A stretch of 55,839 nucleotides of DNA from Tubiluchus corallicola. Lineage: Eukaryota; Priapulida; Priapulimorpha; Priapulimorphida; Tubiluchidae. Shown here one piece after another: positions 38,556 to 55,220 of the stretch. Within the stretch, counting starts at the first letter, position 1; the number at the start of each line of letters is the position of its first letter. Location: assembly GCA_030141605.1 (NCBI GenBank), contig JAQGDQ010000536.1, positions 1 through 55,839 of the forward strand. Reading direction: 5' to 3'. A program made the position numbers and the translations under genes. A model generated the notes under the pieces. It saw only the letters and a list, made by a program, of their open reading frames with translations. It was not told the DNA's origin and made no database searches.

Positions 38556-38770
38556 AAATTGGAGGCACGCTCTAAGTGACCCCCACGCGTCTTGAAAATG
38601 TGTTACTCGTGGTATATTTTAACGATATTTACATAGCGTGAAGTATACTTAATGCAAATTCTTTAAATAACCTAGAATAGGTATTTATTTGTCAATAAAA
38701 CATTCTTTAAAAAAATACCATTAGTTTACTATTTGCAAACCAAATTAGCTCACATTTCAACACGACCGTA
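38556..38770 (-). repeat. inverted copy of the intron 1 element
   Basis: The reverse complement matches 30175-30360: TTTGGTTTGCAA, a TAGTACATTTTCTTTG-like block, AATGTTTTATTGACAA, GCTATGTAAAT and AAAATATACCACGAG. Same family as the element in intron 1 of genes A-C. Confidence 0.7.
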
Positions 38771-38925
38771 GAGAAAAATAGACGTTTTGCCAAATGTTAA
38801 CAAAGCTTGCAGGACAGTTGCTATACTTTCCCAAAGGAAAATCTGGCCTTCAGTCAATTGCCCAAATACGTCTAGATTCACGTGCTCATAAATTACCATG
38901 AAAAACAATTTCAGAGAAAACTAGT

Positions 38926-39126
38926 TAATTATAACACAAAGCTCAGTGTCAATAACACTATAAGGTCGAACGTCTGCTTCAGTGATTGTTGAAGGACCGC
39001 AAAGTGAAAGCCCCTTATATCAGAGAAACACGGTAGTTGTTAAATGTTGAAGTTGTTTAAAGCCGTGCGCTGAAGTAATCCTGATAAACTGACAGCTTCA
39101 ATTTCAGCTATTGTGAATATTGCAAA
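38926..39126 (+). promoter_or_regulatory. gene B probable non-coding exon 1 region
   Basis: Diverged match to the A and C 5' flanks, with CAGTGATTGTTGAAGG and final GTGAATATTGCAAA|GTAAGT (donor at 39127). Intron to 41310 would be about 2.2 kb, against 330 bp in A, because a GAT-rich block lies inside. Confidence 0.4.
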
Positions 39127-39414
39127 GTAAGTAAGTTATTTTTAAAGTTGATTAACATTAATTAATAAGATAATAATTAATTTTCTGTCAGAAAAGCATA
39201 AGAAAGATTGATGCGTAGGTGAATAATTAAAATCAGACATGTCTCCAAAAATGGTTTATTCTGTTGCTGTATCATCGAAATTCGTGCTGGACAAAATGGA
39301 GCAGGACCATAATAAATAACGAGCTCATTTTCTTCTGAACAATAGGCAAAATTTATCGATGAACTTATTTGCTAAATTAGTGAACAATAGTGATACAACT
39401 CGCTATTATATTCC

Positions 39415-39530
39415 ACCAATAATTTTTCATCAGCACGGATTATTTTTCATCAATAATATTTCATCAGCACGAATTATTTTTCATCAATAATTTTTCATCA
39501 GCACGAATTATATTTCATCAATAATTTCCA
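39415..39530. repeat. 34-bp tandem repeat, about three copies
   Basis: TTTTTCATCAGCACGAATTA followed by TTTTTCATCAATAA, with small variations. Confidence 0.85.
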
Positions 39531-39829
39531 AAAAAACTTAATAATTTATTCTATAGGAATTTGTATTCCAATAATAATTTAATAATTTATCAGCCTCAAA
39601 TCCATAAAACGCTCCACAGTCAATAACAGATGAAAAGATTATGCCATTAATAATTTAATTGTTTCACTTTCTGTAACATTTTAATTTTTTTTCTTTTCGT
39701 CGTGTCTGTTCGATGCAAATGTTTGTCTTCTGTACATCTGTATTATTTTTAAGAATATATTTTATTTTCTGCGCACAAAACCTGTCTTTCAAAAGGATTA
39801 CTCCTTAAGTAAATGAATGAGTAGATAAA

Positions 39830-40226
39830 TGATGATTATGACAATGACAATGACGATGATGATGACGATGATGATGATAATGAAGTCAACGATGACGATG
39901 TTGGCAACGATGACGATAGTGATGATGACTATTATTATGGTAACTATGTTGATGATGATGATGATGACGACGACGACGACGATGATGTCGGCGATGATGA
40001 TAATAGTGATGATGACGATTATTATGGTGATGATGTTGATTATGATGATGATGATGATGATAATGAAGATGACGATGACGATGTCGGTGATGACGATGAT
40101 AGTGATGATAACGATTATTATGGTGATGATGTTGATGATGATGATGATGATGATGACGACGACGACGATGATGATGAAGATAACGATGGCGATGTTGGTG
40201 ATGATGATGATGATGATGATGATGAT

Positions 40227-40258
<32 letters not shown>

Positions 40259-40665
40259 TGATGATAATGATAATGAAGAAAACGATGACGATGTCGGCGA
40301 TGATGATGATAGTGATGACGACGATTATTATGATGATGATGAAGATGATGATGACGATGTCGGTGATGATGATGATAGTGATGATAACGATTATTATGGT
40401 GATGATGTTGATGATGATGATGATGATGATGACGACGACGACGACGACGATGATGATGAAGATAACGATGGCGATGTTGGTGATGATGATGATAGTGATG
40501 ACGACGATTATTATGGTGATGAAGATGATGATGATGATGATGACGACGACGACGAAGACGACGCCGACGCCGATGATGATGATGAAGATAACGATGACGA
40601 TGTCAGTGATGTTGATGATGATGACGAAGAGCGACGACGATTGCGATGATGATGGCAACGGTAAC
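39830..40665. repeat. GAT/GAC-rich block with higher-order units
   Basis: About 835 bp of GAT and GAC triplets with recurring cassettes: GACGATTATTATGGTGATGA at about 39925, 40014, 40110, 40318, 40385 and 40500, and AACGATGGCGATGTTGGTGA. In the Asp frame the block encodes DDDVGDDDDSDDNDYYGD-type repeats, open for about 270 codons without ATG. All frames of a triplet repeat tend to be open, so this alone is not coding evidence. Confidence 0.9.
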
Positions 40666-41316
40666 CAATGAAATTTTATTAATATAATGGCAACTTGCCA
40701 TCCATGATATCTTTTTTAAGAATATAAATTTTAAAATTCCGTAATTGGAAAAATAGTTACTTGTCTAACTTAACGTGAATGTACAACTGAGCGTTTCGAA
40801 ACCTTTGTACTTAATCTACGTTCTGTAAGTTTGGGTTACAGTGTTTCGCGGAATGCAAAAGTGATGTAATTTGTGACGATTTGAATGAATCAGAAACAAA
40901 ATTTTTTATATCCTTCGGTAACACGTTTTCCTTTTCAATGGCCACAAAATTGATGCCTTAAATAATGAAAATGTGAGGTAAAAGATTTTTTTAAACATGT
41001 TTGATTAATTGGTTTGTTTTATTTCTGTTTCTCAGAAATTCCTGCTACACAAAATTGGCTCTAATTGTGTAATAGGTAAATTTCGTAAATTTCAATAACT
41101 GTTGCCTATTTGTACTTGCTTGAAAAACCTATTTCTTCTGATTTGACTTCTTATGTATTAAAGGACTGTGTGTATGTGTGTGTGGGGGGTGTGTGTGTGG
41201 GGGGTGTATGGGTGTGTTGTATCCATGCTTAAATTGCCTAATTATATGTCACTCTCTCTGAGATCACTTTACCTAATAAAACATTAGGCAAGCTATTATT
41301 GTTGTCTGTAGATAAA

Positions 41317-47160
<5,844 letters not shown>

Positions 47161-47864
47161 AACAAACCACCATCAAGTTGAAGATCTTTTGCCTATTTGC
47201 CAGTTTTACATATAAAGCATTAAGTAAATTAGAATAGTATTATTAAATAGACGTTTGCTACCTGTGATTAAGGCTTAACTAGTTCGTTAATTAACAAAAA
47301 AATTAGGCTACACAGTACTGATTCGTAATTACTAATAATACTGAATAATATTCAGTAATAATAAATCACAATAAATAGCTGATTTACCATTAATTATTTA
47401 GTGAAGCAGTTTAAATTGAAACTTTATTGCATTCATTTTGCACCTAATCATAATAAGCCTTTCTATAACCACGTAATATCGTATTATATAATCACATTAT
47501 ATATTTGCATACATAGCTTCATGTCTTCATGACAACATAGCTACAGGTCAACATGGCTTCATGTCATAGGCAGGCAAAAGCAGGTGTCAAAATACAGAAA
47601 GACCTAAAATCTGCAAGGTAAGGATTTAGTGAATTGAAAAAATGTACTTAAGCTAGACTGACATAAACTGGCATGCTAATTTTACATGTCAGTTGTTATT
47701 GTGACTAGGCTTTTACTGTTGCAAGGCGTGAAAATGTAATCGAACTAGTGATAATTTAGCAGATAGATATTTCATTTTAGTTTAGCTATATGTATACTAG
47801 CTTTATATCTTTATGTTGCTAATGCTTGGTTAGTTGATCCTGGTCAAAAATTACAAAAAATAAA
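47161..47864 (+). other. gene B 3' UTR and poly(A) signal
   Basis: Highly similar to the gene A 3' region, ending at AATAAA (47859-47864). Confidence 0.5.
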
Positions 47865-47999
47865 GGAATATGTGCACTTTCTGTATTGATTTGAATTACT
47901 GTTTTAGTGAAAACTGGCTTTTGCTCTTTATTCTTTCATTCATTAAGTTTCCCAAGTAGTGAACACTTTTGAACAAACTCTTTGGGAGACAAAATGGTT

Positions 48000-48265
48000 C
48001 AAGACACGCTCGTTAATTATAACACAATGCTCAGAGTCAATAACAGTGAAAGGTCGAACAGCTGCTTCTGCTATTGTTGAAAGTCCACGGTTAGATAAGA
48101 ACGAAAGCTTCTCATATAAAAAAAACGTTATTAAAAAGAGAAAGAATTGTCGTTATAAGTTTGGAGGTCGTTTGTCTAGAGCCAGTTGTGCCTATGAGAG
48201 TAATCCCGGTAATATACTGGTTCCATTTTCAAGAATGAATTATTACTGAGTTAAGTAAACTACAT
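48000..48265 (+). pseudogene. orphan fourth sulfotransferase 5' end
   Basis: It matches the 5' flanks of B (AATTATAACACAA.GCTCAG, AAGGTCGAAC, TATTGTTGAA) and of A and C (GAGTAAT..GGTAAT, CTGGTTCCATTTTCA), ending at a degenerate GAGTTAAGTAAAC where the others have a splice donor. No coding exon follows; other elements begin at 48355. A 96-codon frame over it is not expected to be real. Confidence 0.6.
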
Positions 48266-48354
48266 TTGAAGTCAGTTTTAGTACAATAATTTTGATTTTA
48301 CTTCTTACTGAAATTGTCGAAGTTGCTTGGAAGTTTGTTTATAGAAAGTACTTA

Positions 48355-48735
48355 ATGGACAAAAAAAGGGGCACCTGAAGTAGGTTTCAGAAAAATTACC
48401 CCAAAAAAATCATACTACTTTAAGCCAATTTTATTCACATATGGCATTCGCGTTGAAAGGAATTTTTGTTTGTTTCCATTTTAAATCTCCCGCAATACTG
48501 TTCCGACGGCATCATTACATGACGTCACTACGCCATGTAAATCAGGGGAAGAAAAGGAAATGTTAAATTACGACCCAAAAATGTTCGGTGCAAATCTACA
48601 TTACTTAGCTTTTCGCTTACCTGCTGGAAAAACTTATGTAACTAGACTAATAATTTAAAATGTTTGTGCCAATTGGTAAAATGTGGCAGACTCACCTTCC
48701 AGGGTGCGCCACTAACTAGCCAAAACGCATTTTGT
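48355..48735 (-). repeat. dispersed element, inverted partner of 23560-23925
   Basis: See the partner for the shared blocks. Ends match at GGGGCACCTGAAGTAGG and GGTGCGCCACTAACTAGCC. It directly abuts the integrase remnant at 48731. Confidence 0.75.
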
Positions 48736-49054
48736 CTATGTCTACGATCAGATCATCCCATTCCATGGTTTTGCCACTCAGGGGAAACGTTTCAATGGAT
48801 CTTTTTATGCTTCCATTGAATCGCTCACACAAGCCTTAAGATTGAATATCATATGGAGTAGATGTAATCCCTTTGATGTGGAAAGCTTCTTCTAGTTGCC
48901 GTATGAGATTAGAGCAAAATTGGGTGCCTTGGTCGGACTGGATTGACTCTGGTCATCCATGCCTACTAATAAATTGAAGTAAACACTTGGCTATAATGAG
49001 CTTAGGAGTCTTAATGAGCCAGTAATATTCGACGGTAGATAGAGTACCAAACCA
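48731..49054 (-). pseudogene. LTR-retroelement integrase core remnant
   Basis: A minus-strand frame carries the catalytic-core hallmarks SDQGTQF and, about 35 residues later, GLCERFNG, with an upstream RHG. Two in-frame stops (one after RHG, one just before GLCERFNG) show decay. The motif style is Ty3/Gypsy-like. No reverse transcriptase, RNase H or protease was found nearby, so most of pol is gone. Confidence 0.8.
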
Positions 49055-49209
49055 ACTATTAAGCTGTATATAACAAAATTTAATGATTACTACTTTAACC
49101 AGGAGAAAAGAAATAGTTAACAAAAAATATCAATGACAGTGCAGCAAATAAGCAAATATATTCTCTAGTCTAACGATAGAGAGGGGAGGTGTTAGTGGGG
49201 TAGCACGTG

Positions 49210-51122
49210 CACGTCCATGGCCTTTAATATCTCTTCACAACCAATCATCAAGTCAGAAAATTACCTGAGTTTCTCTTTTGCATTATTCTTTATGATTGCA
49301 AACTCATTTATTTTAGCCAACCACGGTTGCGTTACAAATAAAGGGTGACCCGAAACATTCAATAAGTATTTGCCTAGCACGGCTGTATGCAATCTGTGGG
49401 TCCATATAACTGCAACTTTTGACGACCCGTTTTGCTTCGCCCGTACAAAATTGTAAAAGCCTGGTATATCTCTTCCCGTCATCATGTGTATAATTTTCTA
49501 CCGAAGTCTCGAACCGACGAATAAAGCGCCAGAGATTCATAATATTTCCGTCATATTTCTCTAGCTCCACATTTGGCAGTTGCATCGCACAATACATATT
49601 TAAATGCTGCTGCTGACCTTCCAAAATGAGATCCATTAATTGCTTATTGTCGCCAAAATTATTTGTGGGAGGCGAGCCTGAGAGGGTGTTTCCGCAAAGT
49701 GTATTGTGTGAAGCTTGTTGAGGTAAGGAAGCCTGTTGAACACTGCTCCTGTCATGTATGTGAGTGGCAAATTCAAGTGCATCAGGACTGAGTTTAGTTC
49801 GGGTAGGAATGTGCTGCTGAACATTAGCTTTATTTATTTGTTCTATTTCATGAGGCCAGTTCGGTTCCACCTCATGAATGTAAAGTGACCCGCAAATATT
49901 TAACACTTCAGATTCAAAGTCTGTTTCACCTGTAGATGGCGCCACGTGCTTGTGATAAATGCTGCGTATACTGTCCCAGGGCTTACTGCTAGCCATGAAA
50001 TGAGCAACCTTGACACTTTCTCGAAACTGCTTCACAGCTGATAACTGTTGCATTATAAATGTATGGCAATCGTTTATCAAACGCTGTATTCCAGGCGTTA
50101 AAATACAGATTTAGTAGACCTTGATCTCCACCGTCGAATGTGCTTGAATCTGATTGAGCGAATGACCGTAATTCACTGTACGTGGCAAGATTAGGTTCAA
50201 AAATGAAAAGCTCGCTATTAAAACAATCAGGCCAGCCTATATCTGCAACTGCTGACAGTTCGTTCCAGCTAAATAAATCGTCTACGTTTTGCAGCACAAT
50301 CACATCAGAATTAAAAAATACACATTTTGAGAACCGAGTTAGCCTCCAACAATGCAGTTTTGTAAAAGTCACCTTTAATTCGGGCCGCCCTAGTAATTGT
50401 AGACTTTCTACATCTGAATTATCAATAGCTACCGCAAGCTCCACATGGTCAAAGGCGGCGCTTATCTGCGTCATTATGGGTTTAGAAATTCCAGTTGTAA
50501 TTAATATCGCTAAACTACGTGTAATACTAACATTACGTAGCGATGAAGCCAATACTAAAGCACCTATGGAGTGTTTATCATTGGTAGCCATAGTAACGTA
50601 AGCTTCGGGTTTGATGAGCCCGTCAGGTGACGTGACTAGTGCGACTTCTTTGTGTGACATTTCAATCCGCACATTGTCATTTTCTGCACTTCATATTTCT
50701 TTGGCTACAGGCGAAACCACATCTGAACTAGCAAACCCTTGAGTAGCCTTTTGCATGCGCAAATGTTTGATTTTCAAGGCTTGTAATTTTGGTTTCTGTT
50801 CTTTAATTTTCAAAGCATGCAAATCAAGCCTGCTTAAGTTTGTTGCAGAAGTTTTTAGACTGCTGGACGTGGTTTTGTCTTTTCTGCGTTACTCCCCCTC
50901 GCCTGATTGGTCACAAGCTGTTTTAACACTCTCATTCTTTGAAGTAGGCGTGGTTACCTCTATAGTAATTTCGCTCTCCTATACTCGTTGAACTAATTCG
51001 GCTTTGCTTCCAGCGACTTGTAATCCCTTATCCCGTAGCAACTGTCTTAACTCTTGTACCGTTTTTTGCTGTAGCTGTTCTTCATTTAGTCTCAACAAAT
51101 CTTGTCTTTGCCCGGAAGCCAT
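49210..51122 (-). pseudogene. decayed gag-like ORF: SAP motif, glycogenin domain, DUF1759-like gag
   Basis: From ATG at 51122-51120 the frame gives a SAP motif (KTVQELRQLLRDKGL then GSKAELVQRV, about 51050-50982). A Lys-rich linker follows, with stops at 50981 (TAG), 50891 (TAA) and 50693 (TGA). Still in frame comes the glycogenin part (50606-49973). A frameshift near 50040, within glycogenin, moves to the frame that holds a Gln-rich linker and then a DUF1759-like gag domain (about 49600-49315; LPNVELEKYDG, LWRFIRRFE, GEAKRVV). A further frameshift near 49330 continues to about 49210. DUF1759 gags are typical of BEL/Pao elements. Non-functional as it stands. Confidence 0.7.
49973..50606 (-). 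pseudogene. GYG: glycogenin (GT8) domain inside the gag-like frame
   Basis: Clear glycogenin: YVTMATND, GALVLASSLRN, RPELKVTFTKLHCW, GWPDCFNS, FDGGDQGLLN, PYIYN and, after a frameshift, KVAHF..SSKPWD. Glycogenin primes glycogen synthesis by self-glucosylation in the cytosol. Damage: the metal-binding DxD motif is NSD (about 50312-50304), the start Met of glycogenin is absent, and the segment with the autoglucosylated Tyr after IYN is missing at the frameshift near 50040. No introns remain. It is continuous in frame with retroelement sequence on both sides once the internal frameshift is allowed for. Confidence 0.88.
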
Positions 51123-51239
51123 GCTGTACTAGCCTTATCCAGGTGTTCTATTCTCGAAAGCAATATGGCCGTCTCACTTAGGTACACGCACTGAGATATA
51201 AAACTGTGTGCTGCATGCGCTAAATACAAGTCCAACAGT

Positions 51240-51360
51240 CTTTTAGATGTAATTGATGTTTTTTTATTGCCCAAAATGGGCAATCATCGTCTCATCCCAA
51301 AATCACTATCACATCACGACATATTTGACTGACCGACTGACTGACTGACATATTATGTGC
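51240..51360. repeat. short palindrome and GACT repeats upstream of the gag frame
   Basis: TTGCCCAAAATGGGCAA (about 51267-51283) is a perfect 7-bp stem with an AAA loop. GACTGACCGACTGACTGACT follows at about 51328. They may lie near the 5' boundary of the retroelement. No LTR was recognised. Confidence 0.4.
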
Positions 51361-51734
51361 GATTCGACTTCGTTTTATCTGAAGCAAATAAAAACATTTT
51401 CTGCTAATCCAATGTCAAAAAGGTAATTAACTGCTATAATGAAAATGCATAATATTATTATGAAATATGAAGAAATCAAACTTACATCTTTGCCGCATCT
51501 TACTAACTTGCTAAAGAGAACTCGACTGACAAAATTTTGTTATAAAACGTCACGACGTACCGAACAAGAATGACTTCTTTCCTATCCAGTGTCCAAAGTG
51601 AGGCCAATGGCCTATTTCCTGTCCTAGCTCACCTGTCTATCAACAGCCTAATTTTGCAAAAACAAACACAAGGAGGCACCACGTGCTTATATCCAAAACA
51701 AGGTGACAGCGATAATGACGATTATATATTCTAC

Positions 51735-52141
51735 TGTAGGCTAAACACGTTACGTTTTTTATGTAGAAAACCGCGCAGTTGTGAAAAGATGTTGCTGGTC
51801 CATTTTCCCACTTCGGATGGAATGTGAATCTCATTAACGACCTAAATTACCATGACAACTAATTTCAAAAACAACAGGTTCAAGTAATAATTAGTAAACT
51901 GTGTTTAATTTAATGCAAAAGCTAGAACTAATGTGATCGAGCAGATCTCCTTCAGTGATTGTTGAAGGTCCACTATGTTAAATTTGTATCAAAAACTTCT
52001 TATGTTAGAGGCACTCTTGAAGTGAGAAGGCAGTTGTCATAAGCTGGAGGTGGTGTCTTTCCTGTAGTGCATGTAAGTCTACGTGAGTAATTCTGGTAAT
52101 AGCTAAACTGTTCCACTTTCAGTAGAATTGAATATTGAAAA
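51735..52141 (+). promoter_or_regulatory. gene C 5' flank with probable non-coding exon 1
   Basis: Near-copy of the gene A flank (29140-29532), ending at GAATATTGAAAA|GTAAGT with the donor at 52142. A (TA)n tract sits in the following intron at 52386-52412, as in A. Confidence 0.5.
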
Positions 52142-52477
52142 GTAAGTAAAGTTTTTCTTATAAAATTGGGTAATTTGGTTCGATTATGCTGTTTACTAGG
52201 TTGTTTTTGTGCTTTTCTGCAAAAGGAGCAAAAACAATTATATATCAGACAATTCATTTAAAGTATTCTCAATTGTAAACAAAGTCTGAAAATAATAAAA
52301 TATCAAATACATGCAATTAGATAAAGCCTATGAGCAGATTACAGATTATTAAAATGAGTATACAACAATCAGTAAACACATTATATTATATATATATATA
52401 TATATATATAATACACAATTATACTACATTGGAGGTCTCTTCAAAAGTTAGACGAATTATCATTGTTTATAGGTAAA

Positions 52478-55220
52478 ATGGAGTGGCCAAAAATGTACGA
52501 AGACAGAAAACATGAACTGGAAAGAGGAGGCGATGGTGTTATCAGACTTAAGGACGTTTACGATCACTTACTACCCGCTTTAAAAAGAGGTGACATGGTT
52601 ATTAAGCCTGACGATGTCTTCGCAGTTTCGTATTACAGAGCGGGTTTGTATCGTTTTAATTTTTCTAATGTAGCAGCAATTAGTAGAGCATGAAGGCACT
52701 ACTAAACAAACTTCATCAGTCAATCTTTAATGGCTCATAATGCCCAAGCTTGATGGACCCCGAAAAAGATTTTCAATATTTGAAAAAAAATGTGTGGAAA
52801 TATCCGTTAGTTTGGTTTGCAGTAAACAGTAAAATAGTACATTTTCTTTGAGAATGTTTTATTGACACGCACAAAGATAGGTTTATTTAAAGACTTTGCA
52901 ATAAATTTACTTTAAGCTATGTAAATGTCCCTAAAATATACAACGAGTTCTAAAAATATCCAAGGTTGGTGCAGGCGAGTTCCTTGCTCCCCCATCTGTG
53001 TTGGTGGTGGATCCCATAATTTCTGTAGCCTATGGGCCCCAAAAGGTCGTAATCCGGCCCTGCTTATAATGCAGCACAACTAATATGATGGGAATGTAGT
53101 GCAATGTAACATAGAGTAACGTACTGTAATGTAACAATCAAATATGATTTAAGATACTTTGTCAATTCTCAAAATGATATGAGCAGTTCCAGAAATTTGT
53201 AATCATGATATACACCGTTTCACTTGCTAAAATAAGTGTGATCTGTTTTACTTTTTGACAAATTTGTTGATCTATTTTTGCATGTAATTTTTTCCACTTA
53301 GATTTACACTTAATAAACAATATGCATGTTCATGTTCAAGAACATTTCTACGTATTAGTTTTTTTAATGAGAGGCAAAACATGGCAATTAAAACATCATA
53401 GACTTAAATTTGCATGCTGTCTTGCGAATGGCTGCATATCAGGTGGCCGACATATTGATTTGTCTGTTAATAAATCATCAATGAAGCCATTTAGGTATTT
53501 CAGTATGTTTCAAGGTTAAACAGATATTCAAATTAACAATAGCTTCGATTTTTAATTGTGAAATGGAATTTTATGAAGGAATTGAAGAAATTAAAGCTAT
53601 TTCAATCAAGGAAACACGTGGAAATTAATGATTTATATATAGTAACTTATTATACTTCATAATATTCAAAAAATGAAAGCAGTAAAATCTCCGTTTTGCT
53701 TTGATGAAACTGTAAATCTATAAATCTATTAAATTTTTGTGACTTTACTGTTATAATTGTGTGCAACAATCGTGTTTATGTTTTTAATATATTAATTTTC
53801 CAGGATGTCGTTGTTTTTGGGATATTGCTGCAAACGTGTTGTCTCGTGGTGAAAAGGAACGTGCAATAGAATATCGTACTCATTTGAAAGCCATAGAAGT
53901 AGCGATTACCACACCGGAACAGCACATAGACAAACTTAATCATGAGCCGTTCAGCGGCAGGAGAATTTTTGCCTCAAGCCTGGTTCCAGAACATTTACCA
54001 CAAGAGATCTTTACAAAACAATGCAAGGTGAGAAAGTATGTTAAAGTTACAGTTGCTAGAATTTGACATTGATCTAAACATGGAAATTGAGCACCCGTCT
54101 TAACTTTTGTGTTTTCACTGCATCTATTGCTATATTTGAATTGCCATGAATAGGTTATTTTGTGAAAATTTCATTTAATGTATTTGATTTGATGCATTTT
54201 TCTACGAACACACAGCCTATTGTAAAACACATATGTTGTAGAACAGCACATAGGCGAACTTAATCATGAGCCGTTCAGAGTCAGGAGAATTTTTGCCTCT
54301 TTTGTAACTCCAGAACGGCTGCCACAAGAGATTTTTGCAAAGAATTGTAAGGTCAGAGAAAAAACAATAGACCAGTTCTTTCTGAACTTGAAGTTAAGAA
54401 CTGAAAAATTGTCACTTATTTTTTTGGTACATTTGTCACTAAATTTTACATTTCTAAAAGTTGCTTATAAATGGAGGTACACACAGAGAAGCAGTATTGT
54501 TCTGATATCAGTTTGGTATTGGTTTTGGTGAATATCAAATGATCGGCATCAGTTCAAATCGGTTTATTGGGATCGGAACAACACTGACGTGTAGATGTTC
54601 TTCAAGGAAATTTAAACTGAAGATGTACAACTGCCTTCAGTCAAAGTCTGGTAACGTAAAAACTGCTGAACCAAAATACTTCATAATAATTTGGAGCGTT
54701 AGCAATTTGTAATACAGACGCTTTTGGTTTTATTGATTTTTTGCACACAGGTTATTTATGTGTTGAGAAATCCTAAAGATGTTGCGGTGTCTTGCTATGA
54801 GATGCACAAAATGACCAAGCATCTTGGCCAAGTGAAGGACATGCCATTTAGTGACTTTCTTCCATACTTTCTTGATGGCAATGGTAAGATGTTACAAAAA
54901 ACACTGCCTGTACATGATCGACAAAGGCAATTACAGCTTTCTTGATATTAATTTCAAGTTTTTGCCCAGAAATTTTTCTAAATGCACTTGCAGTGTTGGC
55001 ACTTGCTTAAATGAGGACATTTCCCAAAGTTTTAGTTTTCAAGGTACGTTCTATTTGTGTATGTTTACTCTATTATTGCTTTCTTATTTCTCGTTTATGT
55101 TAAATTGTTATTATATCTGTTACAGTTGCGGGTGGTTCCTGGTTTGAAAATACAATGAAATGGCGGAAGCTCAAGGATAAACGTAATGTTCTGTACATCA
55201 GATTCGAGGATTTTCTAAAG
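52478..55220 (+). CDS. sulfotransferase-like protein, gene C (partial, 4 of 6 coding exons)
   Basis: Coding exons 52478-52643, 53804-54027, 54751-54883 and 55126-55220. Exons 5 and 6 are expected beyond the window end. Lengths and phases equal those of A and B. YVLRNPKDVAVSCY (3'-phosphate site) is intact. The loop is YYRAGCRCFW (Arg for Lys) and the catalytic His position is Ser in ASSLVP. Exon 2 is the most diverged part: ITTPEQH preceded by AIEVA, and EHLPQEIF. An additional open, phase-compatible partial exon 2 is present in intron 2 (54242-54351). Partial because of the window, not because of damage. Confidence 0.82.
54242..54351 (+). other. candidate alternative exon 2' of gene C
   Basis: It has an acceptor TATGTTGTAG and then 110 bp homologous to the 3' half of exon 2, ending NCK just before GTCAGA. 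Starting in phase 1 and ending in phase 0, it would join exon 1 and exon 3 in frame (GAACAG at the junction), but after exon 2 it would hit a TAG at once. It could therefore only replace exon 2. Encoded motif ASFVTPERLP has Phe at the catalytic position. The donor GTCAGA is poor. It may be a relict or a mutually exclusive exon lacking the 5'-phosphosulfate loop. Confidence 0.5.

Noticed and set aside
47959-48249. 96-codon plus-strand frame as a gene
   Set aside because: It overlies the orphan copy of the sulfotransferase 5' flank, which is non-coding in the other copies.
50182-50601. 139-codon plus-strand frame opposite glycogenin
   Set aside because: Antisense shadow of the glycogenin-derived sequence.
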